Shown here in pieces: positions 15,778 to 25,074 of a DNA stretch of 64,000 nucleotides (position 1 is the first letter of the stretch; each line of letters opens with the position of its first letter). The notes beneath the pieces are model-generated. The model was given only the letters and a program-made list of their open reading frames with translations, did no database searches and was not told the origin of the DNA. Source of the DNA: Xanthomonas hydrangeae (GTDB lineage: Bacteria > Pseudomonadota > Gammaproteobacteria > Xanthomonadales > Xanthomonadaceae); assembly GCA_905142475.1 (NCBI GenBank), contig LR990730.1:1674001-1738000 (forward strand). Direction: 5' to 3'. The translations under genes were made by a program, and so were the position numbers.

Positions 15778-18447
15778 TTACTTCGGCAACGGCGAACGCC
15801 CCGAAATCGAAAACGCCGCCGCTTCACCAACCGCGCCGGTCCCCGGCTGGCCCCCACCGACAAACAGCGTGTAATCGCCGGCTTCCACTGCACGCTGTCC
15901 GGTGCGATCCACGTCGCTCAGGGCGCGCGCATCCAGGGTGAAGGTGAGCGTGCGCTGTTCGCCCGGTCGCAGATGCACACGCTGAAAGCCGACCAGGCTG
16001 CGCAATGGGGATTGCGGGCGATCCGGATGTTGCAGATACACCTGCGCCACTTCATCGCCGGCGCGCGTGCCGGTGTTGCGCACGGTGGTGGTCAGCTGCA
16101 TGGTGCTGCCGGCTTGCAGCGTTGTGGTGGAGAGCTGCGGCGCGCCGTAGGCAAAACTGGTGTAGCTCAAGCCGTAACCGAACGGAAACAGCGGCTCGCC
16201 CTTGAAGTAGCGATAGGTGCGGCCCTTCATGTCGTAGCTGACGTACGGCGGCAGGTCCTTGGTGGAGCGATAGAAGGTCACCGGCAGGCGCCCGCCGGGG
16301 TTGTCGTCGCCGGCCAGCATGCGCGCGATCGCGGTGCCGCCGGACTGCCCCGGGTACCACGCCGCTACGATCGCGTCGGCATGCGTCTTGGCCCAGTTCA
16401 ATGCCACTGCGCTGCCGCTCATGAGCACCACCACCAGCGGCTTGCCGGAGGCCTTGGCGCGCTCGAGCAACGCTTGCTGCGGGGCGGGCAGGGCGATGTC
16501 GTTGCGGTCGCCGCCGTCGAAGCCGGGCACATCGATACGCAGTTCTTCGCCTTCCACATCCGGCGACAGGCCGACGAAGGCCACCACCGCATCGGCTTGC
16601 GCCACCGCCTGCTCGGCTTCGGCCAATTGCGCCGCCGCCGGTGCCAGCCACTCCAGGCGCACGCCCTGGTCCTGGCCGCGGTGTTCCATTTCCAGCCGGA
16701 TCTTGCGTGGGCGGGTGCCGTCGAAATGCAGCACGGTTTCCACGCTGCGGCCATCTGCGTTATGCATGCCGGCTGGTACATGCTTGTCTTCGGCATTGCC
16801 GGCGACCACCAGTTTGTCGTCGATATACAGCCGTACCGGATCGTGCCCGGTGCAATCGAAGCAGCGCGCCACGCGCACCGCCAGCGTGTAATCGCCCGCG
16901 CTCGGCGGCAGCAACTCGCCGCTCCAGCGCACCGCATAACGATCGGCCGGCACGCCCTTGGCCGGGCTGACCTGGTCCCAGTTGAAACTGATGGCGCGGT
17001 CCTGTCGCACTACGCGCGCTGCACCTTCCATGTCCACATTGTCGAAATACTCGCCACGCAATCCCGGCTTGCCATCGCTGCGCAGCGCGGTTTCCGGAAT
17101 CATGCCGGGCACGCCCGCCGCCAGAGGCGCACCTTGCGCGTAACTCACCTTCTGCGCACCGAAGCGCTGGCGCAAACCCAGCAGCGGCGTCACCGGCGTG
17201 GACGAAGTGCCTTGATAATTGGCTTCCAGCGCCGCCAGGGCATCGGCATTCGGGCCGAGCACTGCCAGCCGCGCGCCGGCTTTCAACGGCAGGGTGTTGG
17301 CGTTGTTCTTGAGCAACACGATCGATTCGGCGGCGGCTTTCAGCGCCAGCGCACGGTTGGCTGCGTTGTCGATGTCCTTGGTGCCAAGCTTTGCATACGG
17401 ATCCTTGCGCGGCGCTTCCAGTTCGCCCAGGCGATAGCGCGCCGCGAATAGACGCACCAGCGACTGGTCGAGCAGGGCTTCGTCCACTTCGCCGCGTTCG
17501 ATCGCGGTGCCGAGTTCGCGATAGGCATGCCCGCAATTGAGATCGTGCCCCGCTTTGAGCGATGCGGCGGAGGAGCCGGCGTTGTCGGGGCGGAAGTAAT
17601 GGAACTGTGTCATGTCGTCCACCGCATCGCAGTCGGACACCACGAAGCCCTTGAAGCCCCAGTCGCCACGCACCCGGCCGTTGAGCAACCAGTCGGCCGC
17701 GCAGGCCGGCGTGCCATGCAGGGAGTTGTATGCGCACATCACCGAGCCGGCCTGGCCGTCGATCAATGCAGCGCGGAACGCGGGCGTATAGGTCGCTTCC
17801 ACATCGCGCGGCGACACATCCACATCGAAGCTGTGCCGGCCCGGTTCCGGCCCGCTGTGCACGGCGATGTGCTTGGGCGTGGCGATGGTGCGCGGATGAT
17901 CCAGATCGTCGCCCTGCAGCCCCCGAATGAAGCCCACTGCCAACTGCCCGGTGAGGAAGGGGTCCTCGCCGTAGGTCTCCATGCCACGGCCCCAACGCGG
18001 GTCGCGGAAGATATTGATGTTGGGCGACCAGATGGTCAGGCCCGCGTAACGCTTGTGGTCCTTGCCCGGGCCACCGGCCTGATTGAACTTGGCGCGCGCC
18101 TCGGTGGAGACCACCGTGCCTACCTGCTGCATCAGCTGCGTATTCCAGCTGGCGGCCAGGCCGATCGACTGCGGAAACACCGTGGCGTAGCCATTACGCG
18201 CGATGCCATGCAGGCCCTCGCTCCACCATTCGTAGGCGGGGATGCCCAGGCGCGGAATCGCCGGCGCATCGTTCATCGCCTGCGCGACTTTTTCCTCACG
18301 GCTCATCTGCGCCACCAACGCGGCGGCGCGCTGTTCCGGCGCTTCATTGGTCGATTTTGCGGCGAATGCCGGCGCGCCAATCAGCGGCAGGCCCAGACCC
18401 AGACTCAGCGCAACGGCCAGGCGGCATGGAAACACGGACAACGACAT
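15778..18447 (-). CDS. nixI: GH3 beta-xylosidase NixI with inserted PA14 domain
   Basis: An 889-residue exported GH3 enzyme. In X. campestris NixI removes the core beta-1,2-xylose of plant N-glycans after the alpha-1,3-mannose is gone. The signal peptide ends at about residue 30 (APAFAA-K). The TIM-barrel has the nucleophile in FVVSDCDAVDDM (Asp272). The alpha/beta sandwich domain starts at about 375. A PA14 domain (about 462-600: LRGEYFDNVDMEG, DYTLAVRVARCFDC, VRLYIDDKLVVAG) interrupts it. A fibronectin-III-like domain forms the C-terminus. AGGAG precedes ATG 18447. It follows the GH2 gene by 110 bases containing a strong hairpin. Confidence 0.93.
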   Translation of the reverse strand: MSLSVFPCRLAVALSLGLGLPLIGAPAFAAKSTNEAPEQRAAALVAQMSREEKVAQAMNDAPAIPRLGIPAYEWWSEGLHGIARNGYATVFPQSIGLAASWNTQLMQQVGTVVSTEARAKFNQAGGPGKDHKRYAGLTIWSPNINIFRDPRWGRGMETYGEDPFLTGQLAVGFIRGLQGDDLDHPRTIATPKHIAVHSGPEPGRHSFDVDVSPRDVEATYTPAFRAALIDGQAGSVMCAYNSLHGTPACAADWLLNGRVRGDWGFKGFVVSDCDAVDDMTQFHYFRPDNAGSSAASLKAGHDLNCGHAYRELGTAIERGEVDEALLDQSLVRLFAARYRLGELEAPRKDPYAKLGTKDIDNAANRALALKAAAESIVLLKNNANTLPLKAGARLAVLGPNADALAALEANYQGTSSTPVTPLLGLRQRFGAQKVSYAQGAPLAAGVPGMIPETALRSDGKPGLRGEYFDNVDMEGAARVVRQDRAISFNWDQVSPAKGVPADRYAVRWSGELLPPSAGDYTLAVRVARCFDCTGHDPVRLYIDDKLVVAGNAEDKHVPAGMHNADGRSVETVLHFDGTRPRKIRLEMEHRGQDQGVRLEWLAPAAAQLAEAEQAVAQADAVVAFVGLSPDVEGEELRIDVPGFDGGDRNDIALPAPQQALLERAKASGKPLVVVLMSGSAVALNWAKTHADAIVAAWYPGQSGGTAIARMLAGDDNPGGRLPVTFYRSTKDLPPYVSYDMKGRTYRYFKGEPLFPFGYGLSYTSFAYGAPQLSTTTLQAGSTMQLTTTVRNTGTRAGDEVAQVYLQHPDRPQSPLRSLVGFQRVHLRPGEQRTLTFTLDARALSDVDRTGQRAVEAGDYTLFVGGGQPGTGAVGEAAAFSISGRSPLPK

Positions 18448-18494
18448 CTGCTCACTCCTGCGCAACGGCACTGGCCGCCACGCGTTGTTCTTGG

Positions 18495-18521
18495 GCTGCC
18501 CGCAGTGACACTGCGGGCAGC
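18495..18521 (-). promoter_or_regulatory. Strong intercistronic hairpin between nixH and nixI
   Basis: GCTGCCCGCA and TGCGGGCAGC arms, extendable to 13 pairs (GTG/CAC), lie at 18495-18521. There is no U-tract after it on the minus strand. It may cap the upstream message or set the expression ratio of the GH2 and GH3 genes. Confidence 0.5.
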
Positions 18522-18557
18522 GGTTAATGACACTCAGCCGACGCCTTTTCCGGCGGC

Positions 18558-21239
18558 TTACTTCGTCTCGGCAGGCTCCGGCGGTGCACCAGCCAGCGTG
18601 CTGGCCAGATCGCGCACCTGCAGCGCGGACTGCAACTGCGCCAGCGCAGCCTTGCTGCTCACGTGCACGGTCAGCGGCTCGCCCGGCAACAGGTCGAAGG
18701 CGTTGTCCGACAGCGTGGCATCCACATCGCCGAACGACAGCCAGACCTCGCGCGCCAGCGTGGGGCTGGACAGCGTCAGCGCGTAGCCATCGCCATCGGC
18801 GCGCCACTGGCTGTCGATCTTCGCGGCAGGCAAGGCCAACTGCTTGGCCGCTGCAAAGAACACCACTTCGCGCGACAGCAGTTTCTCGCCATCGAACAAC
18901 TCGAACACTGCGTAGCTGCGCTTCGAATCGGCGCTGCCCAGCAATTGCTTGTCGCTGAAGTTGCCTACCTGCAGGCTGCTGAGCGGTTTGACGGTGGCTT
19001 TTTCTTCGCGCTTGCTCAGCACCTTGCCATCCATGCTCATGACGCGCATGCGCCAGCGGGCCGCCAGCGGGGTGGTGCGGTCGGACACCAGTGACACTTC
19101 GGTCTGGCCCTTGTCGTTACGCAGCGCAGCGATCAGCTCCGGCGCGTAGAACCTGCGTGCGTGGTAGTGCAGCGCCTTCCAGCGGCCGTAGTAATCCACG
19201 CTGGACCACGACGCACCCGGCCACACATCGTTGAGCTGCCAGTACAGCGAGCCCATCGATTGCGGACGCGAGGCGCGCAGATGCGAGGCGGCCAGGTTGA
19301 TGCCCTCGGCCTGCATCAGCTGGCTCAGGTAGACGAAGCTTTCGAAATCCTTGGGCTCGCCGAATTCGCGGCGGATGTACAGCATCAGCCGCTTGTTGCC
19401 GTTGCCCTTGTCGAACTTCTGATGCACGCGCATCACCGGCGATTCCGGATCCATGTCGCCGGGTTCGGCAAACGCACGCACGGTGCGCATGTCCGGGAAC
19501 GACTGCAGGCCGTATTCGGACATGAAGCGCGGGGTGACATTGAGGTATTCGGTGACCGGCAGCGCGGGGCCGCCCCACACCTTCCAGTAGTGCATGTCGC
19601 CATCGGTGGCCTGGTCGGCGGCGCCGTCGAAGTTGGTGCCCGGCGAGGTGGACCAGTACGGCACGTCGCTGTCGTAGGTGGCCACCACTTCGCGGAACAC
19701 GGTGCCGAACAAGGTGGTCATGCCGCGCTCGATGCGCGTGCGTTCTTCCGGGTCTACCGACTGCTTGAACTTGACCCGGTCGCCCCAGTTTTCCCAACCG
19801 GTCTGTACTTCGTTGTTGCCGCACCAGAGAACAATACTGGGGTGATCGCGCAGCCGCTTGACCTGCTCGATCGCCTCCTGCCGGGTGTTCTCGCGGAACT
19901 CCACGTCGTACGGCGGCACCGCGCCGCCGAACATGAAGTCCTGCCAGATCATGATGCCCAGCTCGTCGGCCACCTCGTAGAAGCGGTCGTCCTGATAATG
20001 CCCGCCGCCCCACATGCGCAGCATGTTCATGTTGGCATCGCGCGCATCCTGCAAGGTGCTGCGCATGCGCTCGGGGCTCACGCGCGCGGGGAACGCATCC
20101 AGCGGAATCAGGTTGGCCCCCTTGGCGAAGATCGGGATGCCGTTGATCACGATCTCCATGCTCTTGCCGTACTTATCTTTCTCGCGCCGCAGCTCCACCG
20201 AGCGCAGGCCGGTGATGCGCTTGATCTGCTGGCTGTCGCCATCGGCATCGCGCACGCTGGCCACGAAGGTGTAGCGGTCCTGCGCGCCGTAGCCGGCCGG
20301 AAACCAGCGCTTGGGCTGGGCGATGCGCACCGGCAGATCGATACGGTTCTGGCCGGGGTCCACCACCGCCTGCTGGGTGAACTGGCCGACACTCTTCCCA
20401 TCCGGCCCAAGCACATCCAGCGTCACCTGCACCGGCCCGCTACGGCCGGCCTGCAGTTCCAGCTGCGCCTGCAACTGCGCACTCTCGGCATCCACACGTT
20501 GCTGGGCGATATGCAGCCCATCCACGCGCACCGCATCCCAGGCTTCCACACGCACGTCCTTCCAGATGCCGGCGTTGACCATGCGCGGGCCCCAATCCCA
20601 ACCGAAGTTGTACGGCGCCTTGCGCACGTAGGTGGAGCTATGCCGCGACTCGGGCTCGTCGCCGAATGCCGAATCGTAGGCACCCGGCAGTGCGTACGGC
20701 TGCTTGGCCAACCACGGCTGGATCTTCTTGATCGGCGAGAACAGCTTGACCTCGAGCAGGTTGTCGCCGCGCTTGAGCAGGGATTTGGCGTCCACGCGCC
20801 ACTGCCGGAACATGTTGTCGGCGCTGAGCAGCGGCTTGCCGTTGAGGGTGACCTCGGCAAAGGTATCCAGGCCGTCGAACACCAGTTCGACATGCTCGCG
20901 TTTGAGCGTGGCCGCATCGACGTTGAAGTGGGTCTGGTACTGCCAATCGCTCAGGCCCGCCCACTGGATCTTGCCTTCGTTATCGCGATAGAACGGGTCC
21001 GGCACCACCTTGGCGGCGATCAGATCGGTCTGCACCGCGCCAGGCACCTGCGCCGGCAACCACGCTGCGGCTTTCGGATAGGTCCTGGCCTGTTCCTGTC
21101 CCGGCACCAGTCGCACCTGCCAGCCTTTATCCAGGGTCGTTGCCGTGGGCGGCGCGGCCCAGGCCTGCGAGATGGCGAACGCCAGGGCAAGCCCGAGACG
21201 GGCGGGGGTGGGGACGAAACGATGACGGGACAGGGGCAT
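18558..21239 (-). CDS. nixH: GH2 beta-mannosidase (NixH position)
   Basis: An 893-residue GH2 beta-mannosidase, expected to split the Man-beta-1,4-GlcNAc bond left after the alpha-mannosidases. The signal peptide ends near AWA-AP (28). A sugar-binding domain (about 35-220) is followed by the immunoglobulin-like domain. The TIM barrel carries LWCGNNEVQTGW (acid/base Glu477) and RFMSEYGLQSF (nucleophile Glu575). The C-terminal beta domains end in PPEPAETK. MWGGGHYQDDRFYE is typical of bacterial and animal beta-mannosidases. It begins 21 bases after the GH20 stop, so the two are probably co-transcribed. Confidence 0.92.
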   Translation of the reverse strand: MPLSRHRFVPTPARLGLALAFAISQAWAAPPTATTLDKGWQVRLVPGQEQARTYPKAAAWLPAQVPGAVQTDLIAAKVVPDPFYRDNEGKIQWAGLSDWQYQTHFNVDAATLKREHVELVFDGLDTFAEVTLNGKPLLSADNMFRQWRVDAKSLLKRGDNLLEVKLFSPIKKIQPWLAKQPYALPGAYDSAFGDEPESRHSSTYVRKAPYNFGWDWGPRMVNAGIWKDVRVEAWDAVRVDGLHIAQQRVDAESAQLQAQLELQAGRSGPVQVTLDVLGPDGKSVGQFTQQAVVDPGQNRIDLPVRIAQPKRWFPAGYGAQDRYTFVASVRDADGDSQQIKRITGLRSVELRREKDKYGKSMEIVINGIPIFAKGANLIPLDAFPARVSPERMRSTLQDARDANMNMLRMWGGGHYQDDRFYEVADELGIMIWQDFMFGGAVPPYDVEFRENTRQEAIEQVKRLRDHPSIVLWCGNNEVQTGWENWGDRVKFKQSVDPEERTRIERGMTTLFGTVFREVVATYDSDVPYWSTSPGTNFDGAADQATDGDMHYWKVWGGPALPVTEYLNVTPRFMSEYGLQSFPDMRTVRAFAEPGDMDPESPVMRVHQKFDKGNGNKRLMLYIRREFGEPKDFESFVYLSQLMQAEGINLAASHLRASRPQSMGSLYWQLNDVWPGASWSSVDYYGRWKALHYHARRFYAPELIAALRNDKGQTEVSLVSDRTTPLAARWRMRVMSMDGKVLSKREEKATVKPLSSLQVGNFSDKQLLGSADSKRSYAVFELFDGEKLLSREVVFFAAAKQLALPAAKIDSQWRADGDGYALTLSSPTLAREVWLSFGDVDATLSDNAFDLLPGEPLTVHVSSKAALAQLQSALQVRDLASTLAGAPPEPAETK

Positions 21240-21260
21240 GGGTGACTCTCCTTGGATGGA

Positions 21261-23750
21261 TCAGCGCGTGGCGGCGGGGGGCGCCTGCGCGGTGGTTTCA
21301 ATCAACTGGACGGCGCCGATGGCATACAACGGGCCGCGAATCGGTGCGGTGAAACGCAGACACAGATCATGGACGCCGGTGCGTGCAGGCAATGGGGTTT
21401 CCAGGGTGAGCTGCTCGCCCACGCTGTCGCCCTGGGGCAGACGCACGCTGGCCAGCAGTTCGCCCTCGCAGCCTTGTCGCACTTCCAGCTCACCGCCGCG
21501 CGATTTGGCCGGGTACTGCACGACCTTGGATTGCTCGTGGGCCAGACCGAAGTTGTTCGGCAGACGTGCGGCCTCGACCCTGATCGCACCGATGCCGTCC
21601 AGGCGCGCCTGCGGATAGAGGCGGCAGGCATGGAACAGATCGACGTTGTAGACCGGCGTATCGGCAGCGGTCATCTCCGGTAGCAGCGGCAAGCGCAGGC
21701 CGAGTGCCCCTGTTTCGACGCAGTCGCGCAGGCCTTGCGTATCCACGCGCAACAACCCGGCACGATCGAACGTGCGGCTGCGCGTGGCGGCCAGCGCTGT
21801 GCCATCGGATTCGAATGCAGTGGCCTTGACCGTGGTCGGCAGCTGAATCGGAAACGGCGCCTCATAGCGCGGCGATGCCGGCGAGGGATCGCTGCCGTCG
21901 GTGGTGTAGTGCAGCGTACCTGCGCCAGTCTGGGTGCGGAGCGCCACCTTGGCCGGGCCACCGGCCAGCACCGGATTGGGGCCGGATTCCAGTGCGATAT
22001 CGGCAGCGAATGCACCGTCGCTATAGTCGATGCCCAGTGCCTTGTAGCGCTGCAATTGCGCCGGCAGGCGCGCCAGAAAGCCCTTCCAGTTGCGCGCAGC
22101 CACCGGCGACCACGTCACTTCCGCAACGGCAGACAGGCGCGGGAACAGCGCGTGATCGATATGCCACTTCGATGGAATGTATTCGGACCACAACGCGCCC
22201 TGCGCACCGAGTACATGCGTGGCCTGCTCGGCGCTGAGTTCTTTTGGTACCGGGTCGAACGCGTAGACCTTCGACAGCGGCAGGATCGTCAGGCGGCCGT
22301 TGGGCTCGTCGCTGCGCGTGGTCTGCAGATTGTCCAGATACAGCCAGTCGCCTGGTGCAAGCACTACATCGTGACCTTGCTTTGCCGCCGTCACGGCACC
22401 TTCGATGCCGCGCCACGACATCACCGATGCACTGGCCGGCACGCCGCCTTCCAGAATTTCATCCCAGCCGATCATGCGCCGGCCGTGCTGGGTGAGGTAC
22501 TGCGCCAGCTGTGCGTTGAACCAGCCCTGCATCGCGTGCGCATCCTTGACCCCGAGCTTGCGCATCTGCGCGCGCACCGCAGGCGAGGCTTCCCATTGGT
22601 CCTTGACCGCCTCATCGCCACCGATGTGGATATACGCCGACGGGAACAATGTCAGCACTTCATCCAGCACATTGGTGATGAAGCTCAGGCTGCGTTCGCT
22701 GGTGTTGAACAGATACGGGTTGACGCCCCAGTTCACACCGACCTGCGTGCGCTGACCGGGCACGCCCACCTCTTCCGGATACGCCGCCACCGCAGCCTGC
22801 GCATGCCCGGGCATGTCCAGCTCGGGCAGCACGGTGATGTGCAGACGCGCCGCATAGGCAACGATCTCGCTGATCTGTTCCTGCGTATAGAAACCGCCGT
22901 AACGCTCGGGTGTGCCGTGCCGGCCGGCACCGGGCGGGGTGCGCCATGCACCGACCTCGGTGAGCTTGGGATAGCGCTTGATTTCGATGCGCCAGCCCTG
23001 GTCGTCGGTGAGATGCCAATGCAGCACATTGAGCTTGTGCGCGGCCATCGCATCCAGCACATGCTTGACCGTGGCCACGTCATGGAAATGGCGGGCCACA
23101 TCCAGATGCTGACCACGCCAACTGAAACGCGGCCAGTCGCGGATCGCCACCGACGGCACCTCGACCTCGCCCTTGCGCGCGTCCGGTGTCATCAGTTGCC
23201 AGGCGCTGATCGCGCCATAGAACAAGCCGGCACCATCGCGTGCGGCAATGCGGATGCCCTTGGCATCCACGTCCAGGCTATAGCCTTCCTTGTGCGCCAC
23301 CGGTGCCTGCGGTGTGCGCTCCAGGCGGATGCTGTGCGGCGAGGCGTCGGTTTCGGTGCGCACTTCCAGGGTCAGGCCGCGGGTGCGTTGCAGCAGGCTG
23401 GCCAGCGTCTCGGCGCTGCGGCGTACTTCGGCGTTGCCGGTGGGAATCGAGATCACCGTGCCGGTGCCGACGCGAAAGCTGCCACTGCCGCGCCTGGCTT
23501 CGGCCGGGGCGGGAATCAGGGGCAGCGGTGCATTGGTCGCAGGCAGTGTCGAGGCGCTGCCGGGACTGGCCGCAGCCGGCGTGCTCGCTGCATTGCGTTG
23601 GCCGCAACCAGCTAGCACCATCGCAGCGAACGCCAGCGCAAGCAGGCGCGACGACTGCATGCGCAACGACCGCATGCTCGATGATGGCTTGCGCAGCGAC
23701 AGCAGGCGCGATAACGACAAGCGCAAGCCAGGTGCGGAGTTCGACTTCAT
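21261..23750 (-). CDS. nixG: GH20 beta-N-acetylhexosaminidase lipoprotein (NixG position)
   Basis: An 829-residue GH20 enzyme that would remove terminal beta-linked GlcNAc from N-glycan antennae or the chitobiose core. The N-terminus has a lipobox LAGC (Cys49 from this start) after a hydrophobic stretch, so it is probably an anchored lipoprotein. The GH20b domain is at about 75-205. The catalytic domain has HWHLTDDQGWRIEIK (about 244-258) and the Asp-Glu pair in HIGGDEAVKDQWE (Asp379/Glu380). A beta-sandwich C-terminus with a TTDGSDPSP stretch follows. The exact start is uncertain. Internal ATGs at 23675 and 23660 would give a shorter, more typical lipoprotein signal. Confidence 0.9.
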   Translation of the reverse strand: MKSNSAPGLRLSLSRLLSLRKPSSSMRSLRMQSSRLLALAFAAMVLAGCGQRNAASTPAAASPGSASTLPATNAPLPLIPAPAEARRGSGSFRVGTGTVISIPTGNAEVRRSAETLASLLQRTRGLTLEVRTETDASPHSIRLERTPQAPVAHKEGYSLDVDAKGIRIAARDGAGLFYGAISAWQLMTPDARKGEVEVPSVAIRDWPRFSWRGQHLDVARHFHDVATVKHVLDAMAAHKLNVLHWHLTDDQGWRIEIKRYPKLTEVGAWRTPPGAGRHGTPERYGGFYTQEQISEIVAYAARLHITVLPELDMPGHAQAAVAAYPEEVGVPGQRTQVGVNWGVNPYLFNTSERSLSFITNVLDEVLTLFPSAYIHIGGDEAVKDQWEASPAVRAQMRKLGVKDAHAMQGWFNAQLAQYLTQHGRRMIGWDEILEGGVPASASVMSWRGIEGAVTAAKQGHDVVLAPGDWLYLDNLQTTRSDEPNGRLTILPLSKVYAFDPVPKELSAEQATHVLGAQGALWSEYIPSKWHIDHALFPRLSAVAEVTWSPVAARNWKGFLARLPAQLQRYKALGIDYSDGAFAADIALESGPNPVLAGGPAKVALRTQTGAGTLHYTTDGSDPSPASPRYEAPFPIQLPTTVKATAFESDGTALAATRSRTFDRAGLLRVDTQGLRDCVETGALGLRLPLLPEMTAADTPVYNVDLFHACRLYPQARLDGIGAIRVEAARLPNNFGLAHEQSKVVQYPAKSRGGELEVRQGCEGELLASVRLPQGDSVGEQLTLETPLPARTGVHDLCLRFTAPIRGPLYAIGAVQLIETTAQAPPAATR

Positions 23751-24004
23751 GCAATCACATCCCGATGTGGCGGCGAGAACACGGCAGCCACGCACAGTAG
23801 CAAAGCCATGCCGGATGACGCAGGGACTGGCGCACGCTTCGTTCGGGTGCGCGCAGGGGGCGTGCTGCGTTGGGAGAGGCGCATGCACTCTCGCCAGCAG
23901 CTGCAACGCGGGCGCGGGCGATGCAGGAATCGTGTATCTGTTCCCGATTCAAGCACCGAACCGCGCCCGGCTGGCGGTGAGCGCAGTGGGTTTGTTGGTT
24001 GCTC

Positions 24005-25060
24005 TTAGCGCTGCGCGCTCGGCAACTCGTCCCACACCTTCGGGTCTTCGGCGCCCAGCACCCAGCAGCTGAAACCTTCCAGACCGTACTGCTTCACCAT
24101 TTCGTAGCGCGCCTTGAAGCTGCGCGCATCCGGGCGGAACACCCACTCGCGCATGTCGTCGCGGTAGAAGTAGAACCACGATTCCTGCTCGACCGGATCC
24201 CACTGCACGGTGGCGTTCTGTTCGATCGCCAGCGGGAACGATTCGTCGGCATCGATATAGGTTGCCGCGATGTTCGACGCTTCGGTGCCGTCTTCCTTGA
24301 CCGGGTTGCCGGTGTACCAGCGGTAGCCGTAGGTGGCGATGCCGAGCGAGAGCTTTTCCTTCGGCACCTGGGTGATGGCGTAATCCAGGTGCTTCTTCAT
24401 CCACACCATGCCGTCGACCGGGCCGGGCGTGGTCCAGCGGGTGTGCTGGTCGTAGGTCATGATGCTGACCAGATCCGCGGCCTGGCCCAGCGCCTTCAGG
24501 TCGTACGCACCGCGCCAGTATTCCCACATCCACTTGGAGAACTGGCCGCCTTCGGCATGGCCCGGCGCATTCGGCACCACCGCCACCGACATCTTGAAAC
24601 CGGCCTTGTGCAGCGCATCGGCGGTCTGCTTGACCATCAGCGTGTAGGCGTCGCGGTCGGTCCAGGCGATGTTTTCGAAATCGAACTGAAAGCCGTAGTA
24701 CTTGTGCTGCTTGCCGTGGATCAGCAGCGACTCGATCATGCGCTTCTTGGCCGCTTCGTCGTGCATCAGCTTGTGGAAACCGTCGCGGCCGGTGGTCATC
24801 GACAGGATCGGCATCACCCGCAGCTTGTTCTGCTTGGCGATGTCGTACAGGTAGGTGTTGGGGGTACCGTTGACCAGGCCGTTCTGATCCACGCCGTACC
24901 AGGTCGGCACCACCACATCGATCTTGTCGACGTTGGCGATGAACGAGTTGGTCGATTTCTGCGTGTTCATCAGATAGAACAACGCCGTGGGGTTTTTGGC
25001 CAAGGCAGGCGCGCAGGCTAACGCCAGCGCGAGCAGTATCCAGGTCAATCGCTTGCTCAT
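24005..25060 (-). CDS. nixF: GH18 endo-beta-N-acetylglucosaminidase-like enzyme (NixF position)
   Basis: A 351-residue exported GH18 protein. It has a short signal peptide (MSKRLTWILLALALACAPALA). The active-site strand reads YYGFQFDFENIAW with the catalytic Glu129, the arrangement seen in GH18 endoglycosidases and SpoIIQ/YaaH-like enzymes. Its role in the cluster would be cutting the chitobiose core or a related GlcNAc bond. The start follows the GH29 stop by 14 bases, implying an operon. The frame remains open far upstream inside the GH29 gene, but only the ATG at 25060 gives a signal peptide. Confidence 0.88.
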   Translation of the reverse strand: MSKRLTWILLALALACAPALAKNPTALFYLMNTQKSTNSFIANVDKIDVVVPTWYGVDQNGLVNGTPNTYLYDIAKQNKLRVMPILSMTTGRDGFHKLMHDEAAKKRMIESLLIHGKQHKYYGFQFDFENIAWTDRDAYTLMVKQTADALHKAGFKMSVAVVPNAPGHAEGGQFSKWMWEYWRGAYDLKALGQAADLVSIMTYDQHTRWTTPGPVDGMVWMKKHLDYAITQVPKEKLSLGIATYGYRWYTGNPVKEDGTEASNIAATYIDADESFPLAIEQNATVQWDPVEQESWFYFYRDDMREWVFRPDARSFKARYEMVKQYGLEGFSCWVLGAEDPKVWDELPSAQR

Positions 25061-25074
25061 GAAAACAGCATCCG

